64,000 bases of DNA from CADEEN01 sp963816315 (GCA_963816315.1 CAWFJZ010000029.1:528318-592317), one strand, 5' to 3'; positions 51,511-60,889 are shown, numbered from the stretch's first letter. The notes: generated from the letters alone by a model not told the origin. Made by a program: numbers and translations.

Positions 51511-52845
51511 ATGGAAGTTTCCTCCGCACGCGGCCGCAACGTCGTCGTCGTCGGCACGCAATGGGGCGACGAAGGCAAAGGCAAGGTCGTCGATTGGCTG
51601 ACCGACAACGCGCAAGGCGTGGTCCGTTTCCAGGGCGGCCACAACGCCGGCCACACGCTCGTCATCAAGGGCGTGAAGACGGCCTTGCAACTGATCCCGA
51701 GCGGCATCATGCGTGACGGTGTGGCCTGCTACATCGGCAACGGCGTCGTCATCGATCCAGCGCATTTGCTGATCGAAATCGAACGCCTGGAGAAGATGGG
51801 TCTCGATGTGCGCTCGCGGCTGCGCATCAGCACCTCATGTCCGCTCATCCTGCCGTTCCACGTCGAAGTCGATCGCGCGCGCGAGGCGCTGCGCGAGAGC
51901 AGCGGCAGCGGCAAGATCGGCACCACGGGCAAGGGCATCGGCCCGGCGTACGAAGACAAGGTGGCGCGTCGCGCGCTGCGCATCGAGGACCTCGCTCACC
52001 CGGCGCGATTCAAGAACAAGCTCGAGATCCTGCTGACGCTGCACAACGAAGCATTGACGGGCCACCTGAAGGCCAAGGCCTTGCCGCTGCAGCCGATGCT
52101 CGACAACGCACTCGCACTCGGCGAAAAGCTCGCGCCGATGTTCGCCAACGTCGGCTACACGCTGCACCAGCGGCACGTCGCCGGCGACAACCTGCTCTTC
52201 GAAGGCGCGCAAGGTACGTTGCTCGACATCGACCACGGCACCTACCCGTACGTCACGTCGAGCAACTGCGTCGCCGGCAACGCGGCCGCGGGCTCGGGCG
52301 TCGGGCCGCAGATGCTGCATTACATCCTCGGCATCACCAAGGCTTACACGACGCGCGTCGGCAGCGGGCCGTTCCCGACCGAGCTCGACATCGACCAGGC
52401 CGGCAGCGTCGGCCACCACTTCTCGACGGTGGGGCAGGAGCGCGGCACCGTCACCGGCCGCGCGCGCCGCTGCGGTTGGTTCGACGCTGCGGCGTTGAAG
52501 CGCTCGGTGATCATCAACGGCGTCTCGGGCCTGTGCATCACCAAGCTCGACGTGCTCGACGGCCTGCCCGAGATCAAGGTCTGCACCGGCTACAAGCAAA
52601 ACGGCCGCGCGATCGACATCCTGCCCTCGGGCGCCGATGAAGTGGCGGCCTGCGAGCCGGTGTACGAGACGCTGCCGGGCTGGAGCGACACGACGGCCGG
52701 CCTGACCAACTGGGAGCAGTTGCCGGCCAACGCACGCCGCTATCTCGAACGCCTCGAAGCGCTGACCGGCACGCCGGTCGATATGGTCTCCACAGGACCC
52801 GATCGCGTGCACACGATCCTGCTGCGCCATCCGTTTCGCAAATAG
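51511..52845 (+). CDS. purA: Adenylosuccinate synthase
   Basis: A 444-aa GTP-dependent enzyme that makes adenylosuccinate from IMP and aspartate in AMP synthesis. GTP-binding loop GTQWGDEGKGKVVDWL with the catalytic Asp; FQGGHNAGHTLVIKG with the catalytic His; GKIGTTGKGIGPAYEDK; FEGAQGTLLDIDHGTYPYVT. Complete. hisZ-purA is the usual order in betaproteobacteria. A purine phosphoribosyltransferase follows after 15 bases. Confidence 0.98.
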   Translation: MEVSSARGRNVVVVGTQWGDEGKGKVVDWLTDNAQGVVRFQGGHNAGHTLVIKGVKTALQLIPSGIMRDGVACYIGNGVVIDPAHLLIEIERLEKMGLDVRSRLRISTSCPLILPFHVEVDRAREALRESSGSGKIGTTGKGIGPAYEDKVARRALRIEDLAHPARFKNKLEILLTLHNEALTGHLKAKALPLQPMLDNALALGEKLAPMFANVGYTLHQRHVAGDNLLFEGAQGTLLDIDHGTYPYVTSSNCVAGNAAAGSGVGPQMLHYILGITKAYTTRVGSGPFPTELDIDQAGSVGHHFSTVGQERGTVTGRARRCGWFDAAALKRSVIINGVSGLCITKLDVLDGLPEIKVCTGYKQNGRAIDILPSGADEVAACEPVYETLPGWSDTTAGLTNWEQLPANARRYLERLEALTGTPVDMVSTGPDRVHTILLRHPFRK

Positions 52846-52860
52846 GAAACCTCAACTGTC

Positions 52861-53382
52861 ATGCTCACCGACGACGGCAAACATCTCTACGTTTCCTGGG
52901 ACGAGTACCACATGCTCACCGAGCGCCTGGCGCTCAAGGTGCATGCCTCCGGTTGGGCCTTCGATCAGATCCTGTGTCTGGCGCGCGGCGGCATGCGGCC
53001 CGGCGATGTGCTGTCGCGCGTCTTCGACAAGCCGCTGGCGATCATGAGCACGTCGAGTTATCGCGCGGATGCAGGCACCATTCAGGGCCGCCTGGACATT
53101 GCGAAATACATCACCATGCCCAAAGGCGAACTCGCAGGGCGCGTGCTGCTGGTCGATGACCTCGCCGACTCGGGCATCACGTTGAAGGCGGTCGTCGAGC
53201 GCCTGCGCGGCATGCCGTCGATCAGCGAGCTGCGCTCTGCGGTGCTGTGGGTCAAGGGCGTGTCGAGCTACACACCCGACTACTTCGTCGAGAAGCTGCC
53301 GACGAGCCCGTGGATCCATCAGCCGTTCGAGGAATACGACGGTTTGCGCCCCGATGGATTGGCAAAAAAGTTTGCCGTATAA
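52861..53382 (+). CDS. Purine-type phosphoribosyltransferase
   Basis: A 173-aa type I phosphoribosyltransferase. The PRPP-binding motif is VLLVDDLADSGITLKAV, and ILCLARGGMRPGDVLSR is the N-terminal region. The sequence resembles xanthine or hypoxanthine-guanine phosphoribosyltransferases (Gpt/Hpt-like); the base used cannot be settled from sequence. Position after purA supports a purine salvage role. A strong terminator lies directly after its stop. Confidence 0.88.
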   Translation: MLTDDGKHLYVSWDEYHMLTERLALKVHASGWAFDQILCLARGGMRPGDVLSRVFDKPLAIMSTSSYRADAGTIQGRLDIAKYITMPKGELAGRVLLVDDLADSGITLKAVVERLRGMPSISELRSAVLWVKGVSSYTPDYFVEKLPTSPWIHQPFEEYDGLRPDGLAKKFAV

Positions 53383-53386
53383 ACGG

Positions 53387-53411
53387 ACAAGGCCGGCAAA
53401 GCCGGCCTTGT
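53387..53411. terminator. Hairpin terminator after the purine phosphoribosyltransferase gene
   Basis: Perfect 11-base arms ACAAGGCCGGC (53387-53397) and GCCGGCCTTGT (53401-53411) enclose AAA. It begins five bases after the stop codon and ends the long ndk-purA run. Only a short T-rich stretch follows. It may also serve the minus-strand tRNA-Leu. Confidence 0.75.
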
Positions 53412-53434
53412 TAAGAGTTTGCGCCTCCGCGCTC

Positions 53435-53519
<85 letters not shown>

Positions 53520-53595
53520 ATCTCAGGAACCCTGAAAGTCTAGCATCAAGAACACCATCTCCCAGACCCCTGTCCCTCCCATCGGCGCCGCGCTG

Positions 53596-55824
53596 ATGAG
53601 CGAAGTGGAAGGCACCGTGCAGGGCCACCGCGATGGCCACGGTTTTCTCCTCCGCGAAGGCGCCGGCGTGCCCGACGTCTATTTGTCGCCGCAGGAAATG
53701 CGCTCTGTGCTGCACCGCGACCGCGTGCGCGCGCGCATCGTGCGCTACGACCGCAAGGGCCGGCCCGAAGGCCATGTGCTCGAGATCGTCGAGCGCCGCA
53801 AGTCGCCGCTGATCGGCCGGCTGCTGCACGAAGGCGGCGTCTGGCTGGTCGCGCCCGAAGACAAGCGCTACGGCCAGGACATCCTGATCGCCAAGAACGC
53901 CACCGCCAACGCTGAAGCGGGGCAAGTGGTGTCGGTCGAGCTGACCGAGCCGCCATCGATGTTCGCGCAACCGGTCGGGCGCGTCGTCGAGGTGCTCGGC
54001 GAGATCGACGACCCGGGCATGGAAATCGAGATCGCGGTGCGCAAGTTCGAAGTGCCGCACCGCTTTGCGCCGGAGACGATCGCGCAGGCCGCGGCCTTGC
54101 CAGAGAAGCTGCGGCCCGCCGACCTGAAGCACCGCATCGACCTGACCGACGTCGCGCTGGTGACGATCGACGGCGAAGACGCGCGCGACTTCGACGACGC
54201 GGTCTATTGCGAACCGATGCCTGAGACCAAGGCGGGGGGCAAGGGCAAAACGAAGAAGCCCGCCGGCTGGCGCCTGCTGGTGGCGATTGCCGACGTCAGC
54301 CACTACGTGAAGACCGGCGAGCCGCTCGACGACGACGCTTACGAGCGCGCGACCTCGGTCTATTTCCCGCGCCGCGTCATCCCGATGCTGCCGGAAAAAC
54401 TCTCCAACGGCCTGTGCTCGCTGAACCCGGATGTCGATCGCCTGTGCATGGTCTGCGACATGGTCGTCGCGCTGAACGGCGAGATCGAGGGCTATCAGTT
54501 CTATCCGGCAGTGATGCACTCGCAGGCCCGCTTCACCTACACCGAAGTCGCGGCGATTCTCGCCAACACCCGTGGCCCCGAAGCGGCCAAGCGCAGCGAT
54601 CTGGTGCCGCACCTGATCCACCTGCACGAAGTCTTCCGCGCGCTGCTGAAGCAACGCGCCAAACGCGGCGCGGTCGAGTTCGAAACGATGGAGACGCAGA
54701 TCGTCTGCGACGACAACGGCCGCATCGAAAAGATCGTCGCGCGCACGCGCAACGACGCCCACCGCGTGATCGAAGAAGCGATGCTGGCGGCCAACGTCTG
54801 CGCCGCCGACTTCATCGCCGGCCACAAACACCCGGCGCTGTACCGCGTGCACGAAGGCCCGACGCCGGAAAAACGGACGACGCTGGCCAACTACCTGAAG
54901 GCGCTCGGCCTGAACTTGTCGCTGTCCGAAGAGCCGACGCCCGCCGAGTTCCAGGCCATCGCCGACGCCACCAAGGACCGCCCGGATTCGCTGCAGATCC
55001 ACACCATGCTGCTGCGCTCGATGCAGCAGGCCATCTACACCGCCGCCAACAACGGCCACTTCGGCCTGGCCTACGAGGCCTACACGCATTTCACGAGCCC
55101 GATCCGCCGCTACCCCGATCTGCTCGTGCACCGCGTCATCAAGGCGCTGCTGCACGGCAAGCGTTATCACATCGACAGCGGCAAGCAGGAAGACGCGCCC
55201 CAGGTCAAGAACCTGCGCAAGGGCGGCAAGCCACCGCCGCCGCGCGTGCAGGAAACCGAGGCCTGGGAAGGCGCCGGCGCGCATTGCAGCGCCAACGAGC
55301 GCCGCGCCGACGAAGCCTCGCGCGATGTGCAGGCCTGGCTGAAGTGCCGCTTCATGCGCGACAAGCTCGGCGAAGAATTCGCCGGCACCGTCACCGCGGC
55401 GACGAGCTTCGGTTTGTTCGTGCAGTTGGACGAGCTCTTTGTCGAAGGCCTGCTGCACATCAGCGAACTCGGCGGCGAGTATTGGCGTTTCGACGAGGTG
55501 CGGCAGGAACTGCGCGGCGAGCGCACCGGCATCCGTTACGGCGCCGGCTCGAAGTTGCGCGTGCAGGTCAGCCGCGTCGATCTCGATGCGCGCAAGATCG
55601 ACTTTCGTCTCGTCGCCGAAGGCGGCGGCGACAAACTGCTGGCGCGCGGCCGTCGCAACGCGGCGTTGCCGTCGTCGGCCAGCGCCGTCGAAGAGCTTGC
55701 GGCCGTGCGCCTGCGCGACCGCGAGGTTCGCGCCGCGGCGCGCGGCAAGGACAAGCCCGCCCGCGCATCGGCGAAGTCGGGTTCCAGATCGAAGACCGCC
55801 GGCGCGAAGAAGGCGCGGCGTTAG
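53596..55824 (+). CDS. rnr: Ribonuclease R
   Basis: A 742-aa 3'-5' exoribonuclease of the RNase II family for structured RNA. Cold-shock/OB domain from VEGTVQGHRDGHGFLLREG; RNB catalytic domain with TIDGEDARDFDDAVYCEPM (metal-binding Asp); HFTSPIRRYPDLLVHRVIKA; S1 domain FAGTVTAATSFGLFVQLDEL; Lys/Ala-rich basic tail (SKTAGAKKARR). The N-terminal helix-turn-helix of E. coli RNase R is absent, and tRNA-Leu leaves no room for it. In-frame codons before ATG 53596 read SQTPVPPIGAAL from an ATC at 53557 and look coding, so translation might begin a little upstream at a non-standard codon. The stop interleaves with the convergent nnr stop. Confidence 0.94.
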   Translation: MSEVEGTVQGHRDGHGFLLREGAGVPDVYLSPQEMRSVLHRDRVRARIVRYDRKGRPEGHVLEIVERRKSPLIGRLLHEGGVWLVAPEDKRYGQDILIAKNATANAEAGQVVSVELTEPPSMFAQPVGRVVEVLGEIDDPGMEIEIAVRKFEVPHRFAPETIAQAAALPEKLRPADLKHRIDLTDVALVTIDGEDARDFDDAVYCEPMPETKAGGKGKTKKPAGWRLLVAIADVSHYVKTGEPLDDDAYERATSVYFPRRVIPMLPEKLSNGLCSLNPDVDRLCMVCDMVVALNGEIEGYQFYPAVMHSQARFTYTEVAAILANTRGPEAAKRSDLVPHLIHLHEVFRALLKQRAKRGAVEFETMETQIVCDDNGRIEKIVARTRNDAHRVIEEAMLAANVCAADFIAGHKHPALYRVHEGPTPEKRTTLANYLKALGLNLSLSEEPTPAEFQAIADATKDRPDSLQIHTMLLRSMQQAIYTAANNGHFGLAYEAYTHFTSPIRRYPDLLVHRVIKALLHGKRYHIDSGKQEDAPQVKNLRKGGKPPPPRVQETEAWEGAGAHCSANERRADEASRDVQAWLKCRFMRDKLGEEFAGTVTAATSFGLFVQLDELFVEGLLHISELGGEYWRFDEVRQELRGERTGIRYGAGSKLRVQVSRVDLDARKIDFRLVAEGGGDKLLARGRRNAALPSSASAVEELAAVRLRDREVRAAARGKDKPARASAKSGSRSKTAGAKKARR

Positions 55825-57332
55825 TTCGACAGAACGGCGAGCAGCGCGCTCGCCGTCAACGGCGCCGAGGGGTCGCCGCGCGAAGCCGCTGCACCGTGCC
55901 AGTAGGCGGCCGCGCGAGCGCAGGCGAAGGCCTCTGCAACCGCACCGCTGGCCGCCGACGCCGACCACAGGCCCGCCAACCAGCCTGCGAGCACATCGCC
56001 GGTGCCGGCGCCGGCCAGCCGCGCATTGCCGGTCGGGTTGATCACCGGCGTGCGGCGCGGCGCGGCGATGACGCTGCCCGAGCCCTTGAGCAGCACGGTG
56101 CATTCGAAGCGCTGCGCCAATGACTGCGCGGCAACGAGGCGATTGGCCTGCACGCGCGTGGCATCCGGCAGCGCCAGCAAGCGTGCCGCTTCGAGCGGAT
56201 GTGGCGTCAGCACGGTGGCCAGCCCGCGCGAGGCCCGTGCTTTCAACAGCGATTGCAGCGCCGTGTCGGCCGCGATGGCGTTCAACGCATCGGCGTCGAG
56301 CACCAGCCGCGCGCTGCGCGACAGCAGCACCGGCAGCGGCTCGCGCACCGCGCTGCCACCGCCGCAACCACAGACGACGGTGGCGTCGCGCCAGGCCGCT
56401 GGGTCGTCGTGCCACATCGCTTGCCGCCACATCAGCTCAGGGGCCAGCACGTCGTGCGCGGGTGCGTTGGGGTCGAGGGCGCAGGCGAAGACGCGTCCTG
56501 CGCCCGCGACGAGCGCCGCCCGCGCGGCCAGCGCCAGCGCGCCGCTCATGCCCGGCGCGCCGCCGACCGCGATCACGTCGCCATAGCCGCCCTTGTGGCC
56601 GGCGTGGCCGCGGACCGGGCGCAGGTGGCGCGCGCTGTCGGCGTCGCCGAGCTGTGCGCGCGGCGGCACGGCGGCGGCTTGAGGGTCGCAGCCGAGGTCG
56701 TCGAACCACAAGGCGCCGCACTGCTCGCGGCCGCTCGCAGTGAACAGACCGGGCTTCAGGGTCAGCAGCGCGAGCGTGTGCGTGGCGCGGACGACGAGCG
56801 TGCCGAGGGCCGCGCCGCTGTCGGCCGCGAGGCCGCTCGGCAGATCGACGGCCAGCCGCGGGCCGCTGGTGGCGTTGAGCGCGCGCAGCAGCGTGGCGAC
56901 GGCGCCTTCGGGCTCGCGCGTCGCGCCCAGGCCGAGCAGGGCGTCGATCGCCAGATCGACCCGCTCCGGCGGGGCGCTGGCCTCGCCGATCGCGACGCCG
57001 GCCTCGGCGGCGCGATGCAGCGAGGCCGCGGCATCGTTGGGCAACGCCGAGGCTTCACCGGCCAGGCTCACCTGCACCGACTTGCCGGCACGGTGCAGGT
57101 GCAGCGCCGCTTCGAGCCCGTCGCCGCCGTTGTTGCCCGGGCCGGCAGCGATCCAGATGCGCTCGGCATGCGGTGCGACGGCCAGCGCCAAGCGCGCCAC
57201 CGCGAGGCCGGCGCGCTGCATCAGCGTGTGCGGCGGCAGCGCGGCCGAAGCCGCGCTTTCGATGCGGCGCGATTGCGCGGCGTCGTGCAGCGGCCAAGGC
57301 TGATCAAAAGTGGCGAGCGGCAACAGGGACAT
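55821..57332 (-). CDS. nnr: Bifunctional NAD(P)HX epimerase / ADP-dependent NAD(P)HX dehydratase
   Basis: A 503-aa repair enzyme for hydrated NAD(P)H. The N-terminal YjeF_N epimerase domain has IAAGPGNNGGDGLEAALHLH and VDLPSGLAADSGAA. The C-terminal carbohydrate-kinase-like dehydratase domain has GHKGGYGDVIAVGGAPGMSG, VLTPHPLEAARLL and NPTGNARLAGAGTGDVLAGW. The start ATG 57332 is chosen since the domain begins soon after; a longer start at 57380 would overlap dadA. It is last in the amidase-dadA-nnr set and convergent with rnr; TAA (55821-55823, minus) and TAG (55822-55824, plus) overlap. Confidence 0.93.
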   Translation of the reverse strand: MSLLPLATFDQPWPLHDAAQSRRIESAASAALPPHTLMQRAGLAVARLALAVAPHAERIWIAAGPGNNGGDGLEAALHLHRAGKSVQVSLAGEASALPNDAAASLHRAAEAGVAIGEASAPPERVDLAIDALLGLGATREPEGAVATLLRALNATSGPRLAVDLPSGLAADSGAALGTLVVRATHTLALLTLKPGLFTASGREQCGALWFDDLGCDPQAAAVPPRAQLGDADSARHLRPVRGHAGHKGGYGDVIAVGGAPGMSGALALAARAALVAGAGRVFACALDPNAPAHDVLAPELMWRQAMWHDDPAAWRDATVVCGCGGGSAVREPLPVLLSRSARLVLDADALNAIAADTALQSLLKARASRGLATVLTPHPLEAARLLALPDATRVQANRLVAAQSLAQRFECTVLLKGSGSVIAAPRRTPVINPTGNARLAGAGTGDVLAGWLAGLWSASAASGAVAEAFACARAAAYWHGAAASRGDPSAPLTASALLAVLSN

Positions 57333-57348
57333 GGCGCGAGGGTAACGC

Positions 57349-58662
57349 TCACCAGCGCTGCGGGGAGAACGCGGCTGCATCGACGGCGGTCTTGCGGCCC
57401 GCGACCAGATCGGCGGTCAATCGCGCGCTGCCGCAGGCCAGCGCCCAGCCACTGGAGCCGTGGCCGGTGTTGATCCACAAATGCGGCACGGCGCAGGCGC
57501 CGATGGCCGGCGGGCCGTCGGGCAACATTGGCCGCGCGCCTTTCCAGGTCTGCGCCTTGGCCTGGCGCGCCGCAGCGGGGAACCAGTCTTGCAGCACACG
57601 GTAGAGCGTGGCGATCGGCGCTTCACGCATCTCGTCGGGCTTGCCGCCGAGCTCGGCGCTGCCGGCGATGCGCACCCGATCGCCCAGGCGCGTGATGGCG
57701 ACCTTGAAGCGCTCGTCCATCAGCGCCGCGCGCGGGACCATGTCGGGGTAAGCCTCGAAGTGGCGCACCGGCAGCGTGATCGAGTAGCCGTACACGGGCT
57801 GGATCGGCAGGCGCACGCGCAGCGCAGCCAGCAGCGCCGGTGCGCCCAGGGCCGCGCAGACGACCACCTCGTCGAACGGCTCGATGCTCGGTGGCTCGAC
57901 GAACGTGCGCGGCCCGCGTTCGAGCGCCGAGTCGGCGTGCACGTCGGCGCTGATGCTGTGCACGCTGATGCCGCGCTCGTTGGCTTCGAGCCGCGTCACT
58001 TCGCGCTGCACGTGAAACGCCACGCCGTCGGTTTGCAGCACCGCCTTCACCTGCAAGGCGAACTGGCGGCAGTTGCCGATGCCGGCTTGCGGGTGGTGCA
58101 CGCCCGCCTTGAGCAGCGTGGCCTGTTCGAGCGCGGGCTCGATGCGGCGGCAGGCGTCGGCATCGACGAGGTGAAACTCCAATCCCGTTTCGGCGAGCAG
58201 CTTCAAGCCCGTGCGCACCTGCGCGATCTCGTCGTCGTCGCGCAGCAGCACCAGCGCGCCCTGGCCTTGTTCGTATTCGAGGCCGTGCCGGTGCGCCAGG
58301 GCCGTCGTGCGCGCCAGGCTGTCCTGCGCCAGACGCAGCATGGCGTCGCGGTTCTTCGCATAGCGCGCCGGCTCGCAGGCGCGCTTCCACTGCCGCAGCC
58401 ACGACAGCAGCGCCGGCCCGGGCAAGCCGGCCAAGCGCACCGCTGAATCGCGCGAAAAAAGTTGCGACATCACCTTGCCCGGCATGTCCGGCGACGCCCA
58501 GGGCGTGACGTAGCCCGGCGCCAGAAACCCGGCGTTGGCAAAGCTGGCCTCGGTGGCGACGCTGCCGCGGCGCTCGAACACCGTGACCTCGTGGCCGTCT
58601 TCGCGCAGCGCCTGCGCGGTGGTCACGCCGACGATGCCGGCGCCGATGACGGCGACCCTCAT
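57349..58662 (-). CDS. dadA: D-amino acid dehydrogenase (DadA-like)
   Basis: A 437-aa FAD oxidoreductase that oxidatively deaminates D-amino acids and gives electrons to the respiratory chain. The N-terminal dinucleotide motif VAVIGAGIVGVTTAQALRED is followed by RRGSVATEASFANAGFLAPG; later YGYSITLPVRHFEAYPDMVP and the C-terminal FAD segment INTGHGSSGWALACGSARLT are DadA-like. Its start overlaps the amidase stop (ATGA at 58659-58662), so the two are translated together. The specific substrate is not known. Confidence 0.92.
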   Translation of the reverse strand: MRVAVIGAGIVGVTTAQALREDGHEVTVFERRGSVATEASFANAGFLAPGYVTPWASPDMPGKVMSQLFSRDSAVRLAGLPGPALLSWLRQWKRACEPARYAKNRDAMLRLAQDSLARTTALAHRHGLEYEQGQGALVLLRDDDEIAQVRTGLKLLAETGLEFHLVDADACRRIEPALEQATLLKAGVHHPQAGIGNCRQFALQVKAVLQTDGVAFHVQREVTRLEANERGISVHSISADVHADSALERGPRTFVEPPSIEPFDEVVVCAALGAPALLAALRVRLPIQPVYGYSITLPVRHFEAYPDMVPRAALMDERFKVAITRLGDRVRIAGSAELGGKPDEMREAPIATLYRVLQDWFPAAARQAKAQTWKGARPMLPDGPPAIGACAVPHLWINTGHGSSGWALACGSARLTADLVAGRKTAVDAAAFSPQRW

Positions 58663-59972
58663 CGGCGGCTTGCCGCCAGGGCAGCTTCAACCGCCAGCGA
58701 GACGCCGAGCACGCGGTCATCGGCCAGCGCCGTGCTCCACACCATCAGGCCGACCGGCCAATCGCCGTGGCGATGACACGGCAGCGAGAGCGCACAGCCG
58801 TCGAGAAGGTTGATCAGCGACGGGTTGCGCAGCAAGAGCGCGTTGGCGGCGAAGAAGGCGTCGTCGCTGTCGATCAGCGGCTGCGTGCGCGGCGCGACGA
58901 TCGGCACCGTCGGCGAGAGCACGGCGTCGAAGCTTTGCAGCGCCGCTTGCATGCGTGCGATCCAGTGCTTGCGTTCGGCGAGCAGCTCGGTGTGGTCGCG
59001 GATCGCCTCGCCGCGACGGATGCGCAAGGCCACGCGCGGGTCGTACTGCGCTTGGCGCGTTTGCAGCGCCAGGCGGTGCCAGGCCCAGGCCTCGGCGGCC
59101 GGGATGCCGCCGCCGCGTTGCAGGTGCGCGGCCTCGTTCAACAACGGCAGGTCGATCGGCGCGATGCTGGCACCGGCGGCGCGCAGCGTGTCGATGGCGC
59201 GCTCGAAGGCCGCCGACACCGCGGGCTCCATCGCGTCCTGCATGATCGTTTGCGCCAGCGCGAGCCGCCAGTCGCGCAGCGGCCGTTCGATGCGTTGCAC
59301 GCGGCGCGCCGCCAGCACTTCGTGCAGCAGCACGGCGTCGCGCACCGACAGCGTGATCGCGCACGCCGTGTCGAGCGTGGTCGAAAGTGGAATGCAGCCT
59401 TCGGTCGGCGTCAGCCGTTGCGTGTTCTTGAAGCCGACGAGGCCTTGCAGCGCCGCAGGAATGCGGATCGAGCCACCGGTGTCCGAGCCCAAGGCCGCCC
59501 AGGCCGCACCGCTGGCCACGCTGACCGCGCCGCCCGACGTGGAGCCGCCGGGAATGCGCGGCTGCGCGTCGAGCGCTGCCGTCGCCGGGTTCGCGGGCGT
59601 GCCGTGGTGCGGGTTGATGCCGACGCCGGAGAAGGCGAACTCGGTCAGGTTGGTGTGGCCGACGAGCACGCCGCCGGCGGCGCGCAGGCGGGCCACGGCA
59701 GGCGCGTCCGCGGTGGCGGGCGCGGCGTCGTGGCGCGACGCGGAGGCGGCCGTCGTCGGCCAGCCTTGCACGTCGAACAGGTCTTTGATCGACACCGCCA
59801 GCCCGGCCAGCGGCAGCGCCCGCGCCGAACGGTCATGGGCGTCGGCCGCGGGGCGCGCTTCGTCGTCGAAGCGGCGCACGAAGGTGTGCGCCGTGGCCGC
59901 GCCGATGCAGGCTTCGAGCGCGTCGCGGGCGCTCTGCGTAGAGGCGGCTGCCTGGGTCAGGTCGGTCGGCAT
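58659..59972 (-). CDS. Amidase (amidase-signature family)
   Basis: A 437-aa hydrolase of the amidase-signature family. The Ser-cisSer-Lys triad is visible: Lys in LAVSIKDLFDVQGWP, cis-Ser and Ser in RIPGGSTSGGAVSVASGAAW and SDTGGSIRIPAAL. Length fits single-domain amidases; the GatA partner genes are absent, so a role in tRNA amidation is unlikely. Start ATG 59972 (MPTDLTQAAAS). First gene of the amidase-dadA-nnr set. The neighbouring dadA suggests it releases amino acids from amides; this is inference. Confidence 0.88.
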   Translation of the reverse strand: MPTDLTQAAASTQSARDALEACIGAATAHTFVRRFDDEARPAADAHDRSARALPLAGLAVSIKDLFDVQGWPTTAASASRHDAAPATADAPAVARLRAAGGVLVGHTNLTEFAFSGVGINPHHGTPANPATAALDAQPRIPGGSTSGGAVSVASGAAWAALGSDTGGSIRIPAALQGLVGFKNTQRLTPTEGCIPLSTTLDTACAITLSVRDAVLLHEVLAARRVQRIERPLRDWRLALAQTIMQDAMEPAVSAAFERAIDTLRAAGASIAPIDLPLLNEAAHLQRGGGIPAAEAWAWHRLALQTRQAQYDPRVALRIRRGEAIRDHTELLAERKHWIARMQAALQSFDAVLSPTVPIVAPRTQPLIDSDDAFFAANALLLRNPSLINLLDGCALSLPCHRHGDWPVGLMVWSTALADDRVLGVSLAVEAALAASRR

Positions 59973-60122
59973 CGGTGGTTGAGGTGATACACTCGTGCGG
60001 TTTTTCGTCAATGAAAAACCAATCGCGAACCGGCCCACGAAAGGTGTCGAGCAAGTGATCAGCAACGAGCTGAGACGAACTCGATTCGCGCCGGATTCTA
60101 GAACCAACCTTCGGAGTTTTTA
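59973..60122 (+). promoter_or_regulatory. rpsB promoter/leader region with hairpin
   Basis: The 150-base divergent gap between the amidase gene and rpsB contains a -10-like TACACT (59988-59993) and, 5 bases on, a perfect hairpin GGTTTTTC-GTCAAT-GAAAAACC (59999-60020). The remaining 100 bases form the rpsB leader; rpsB leaders bind S2 for autoregulation in other bacteria. The -35 is not clear. A CGGAG ribosome site (60112-60116) precedes ATG 60123. Confidence 0.45.
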
Positions 60123-60866
60123 ATGCCTGTATCGATGCGTGAAATGCTGGAAGCCGGCGTCCATTTCGGACACCAGACGCGCTTCTGGAACCCCAGGATG
60201 GCGCCGTACATCTACGGCCATCGCAACAAGATCCACATCATCAACCTCGAGAAGACGCAGCCGCTCTTCGAGACCGCGTTGAAGTTCGTGCGCCAGCTCG
60301 CCAGCAAGCGCGGCACGATCCTGATGGTCGGCACCAAGCGCCAGGCGCGCGAAGTCATCGCGCTGGACGCCAAGCGCTCCGGCATGCCGTATGTCGATCA
60401 GCGCTGGCTCGGCGGCATGCTGACCAACTTCAAGACCGTCAAGGGTTCGCTGAAGAAGTTGAAGGACATGCAGGCCCAGGTCGATGCCGGCACGCAGCCG
60501 GCGATCAAGAAAGAAGCGCTGATGTTCCAGCGCGAGATCGCCAAGCTCGAAAAAGACATCGGCGGCATCGCCGACATGAACGCGCTGCCTGATGCGATCT
60601 TCGTCATCGACGTCGGTTACCACAAGATCGCGATCGCCGAAGCCGTCAAGCTCGGCATCCCGGTGATCGGCGTCGTCGATACCAACCACTCGCCGCTGGG
60701 CATCGACTACGTGATTCCCGGCAACGACGACTCGGCCAAGGCCGTGGCGCTGTATGCGCGCGCGATTGCCGACGCGGTGCTCGAAGGCAAGGCCAATGCG
60801 ACCACTGAAGTCGTGCAAGCTGCGGCCGGCGGTGATGAATTCGTCGAGGTGAGCGAAGAGGCTTGA
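60123..60866 (+). CDS. rpsB: 30S ribosomal protein S2
   Basis: A 247-aa small-subunit ribosomal protein. MREMLEAGVHFGHQTRFWNP and KMAPYIYGHRNKIHIINLEK-like segment are the S2 N-terminal signatures; PDAIFVIDVGYHKIAIAEAV and GIPVIGVVDTNHSPLGIDYV follow. First gene of rpsB-tsf-pyrH-frr-uppS. An attenuator-like hairpin separates it from tsf. Confidence 0.98.
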   Translation: MPVSMREMLEAGVHFGHQTRFWNPRMAPYIYGHRNKIHIINLEKTQPLFETALKFVRQLASKRGTILMVGTKRQAREVIALDAKRSGMPYVDQRWLGGMLTNFKTVKGSLKKLKDMQAQVDAGTQPAIKKEALMFQREIAKLEKDIGGIADMNALPDAIFVIDVGYHKIAIAEAVKLGIPVIGVVDTNHSPLGIDYVIPGNDDSAKAVALYARAIADAVLEGKANATTEVVQAAAGGDEFVEVSEEA

Positions 60867-60889
60867 GGCTCGCTCGCTCACCTCGGCTG

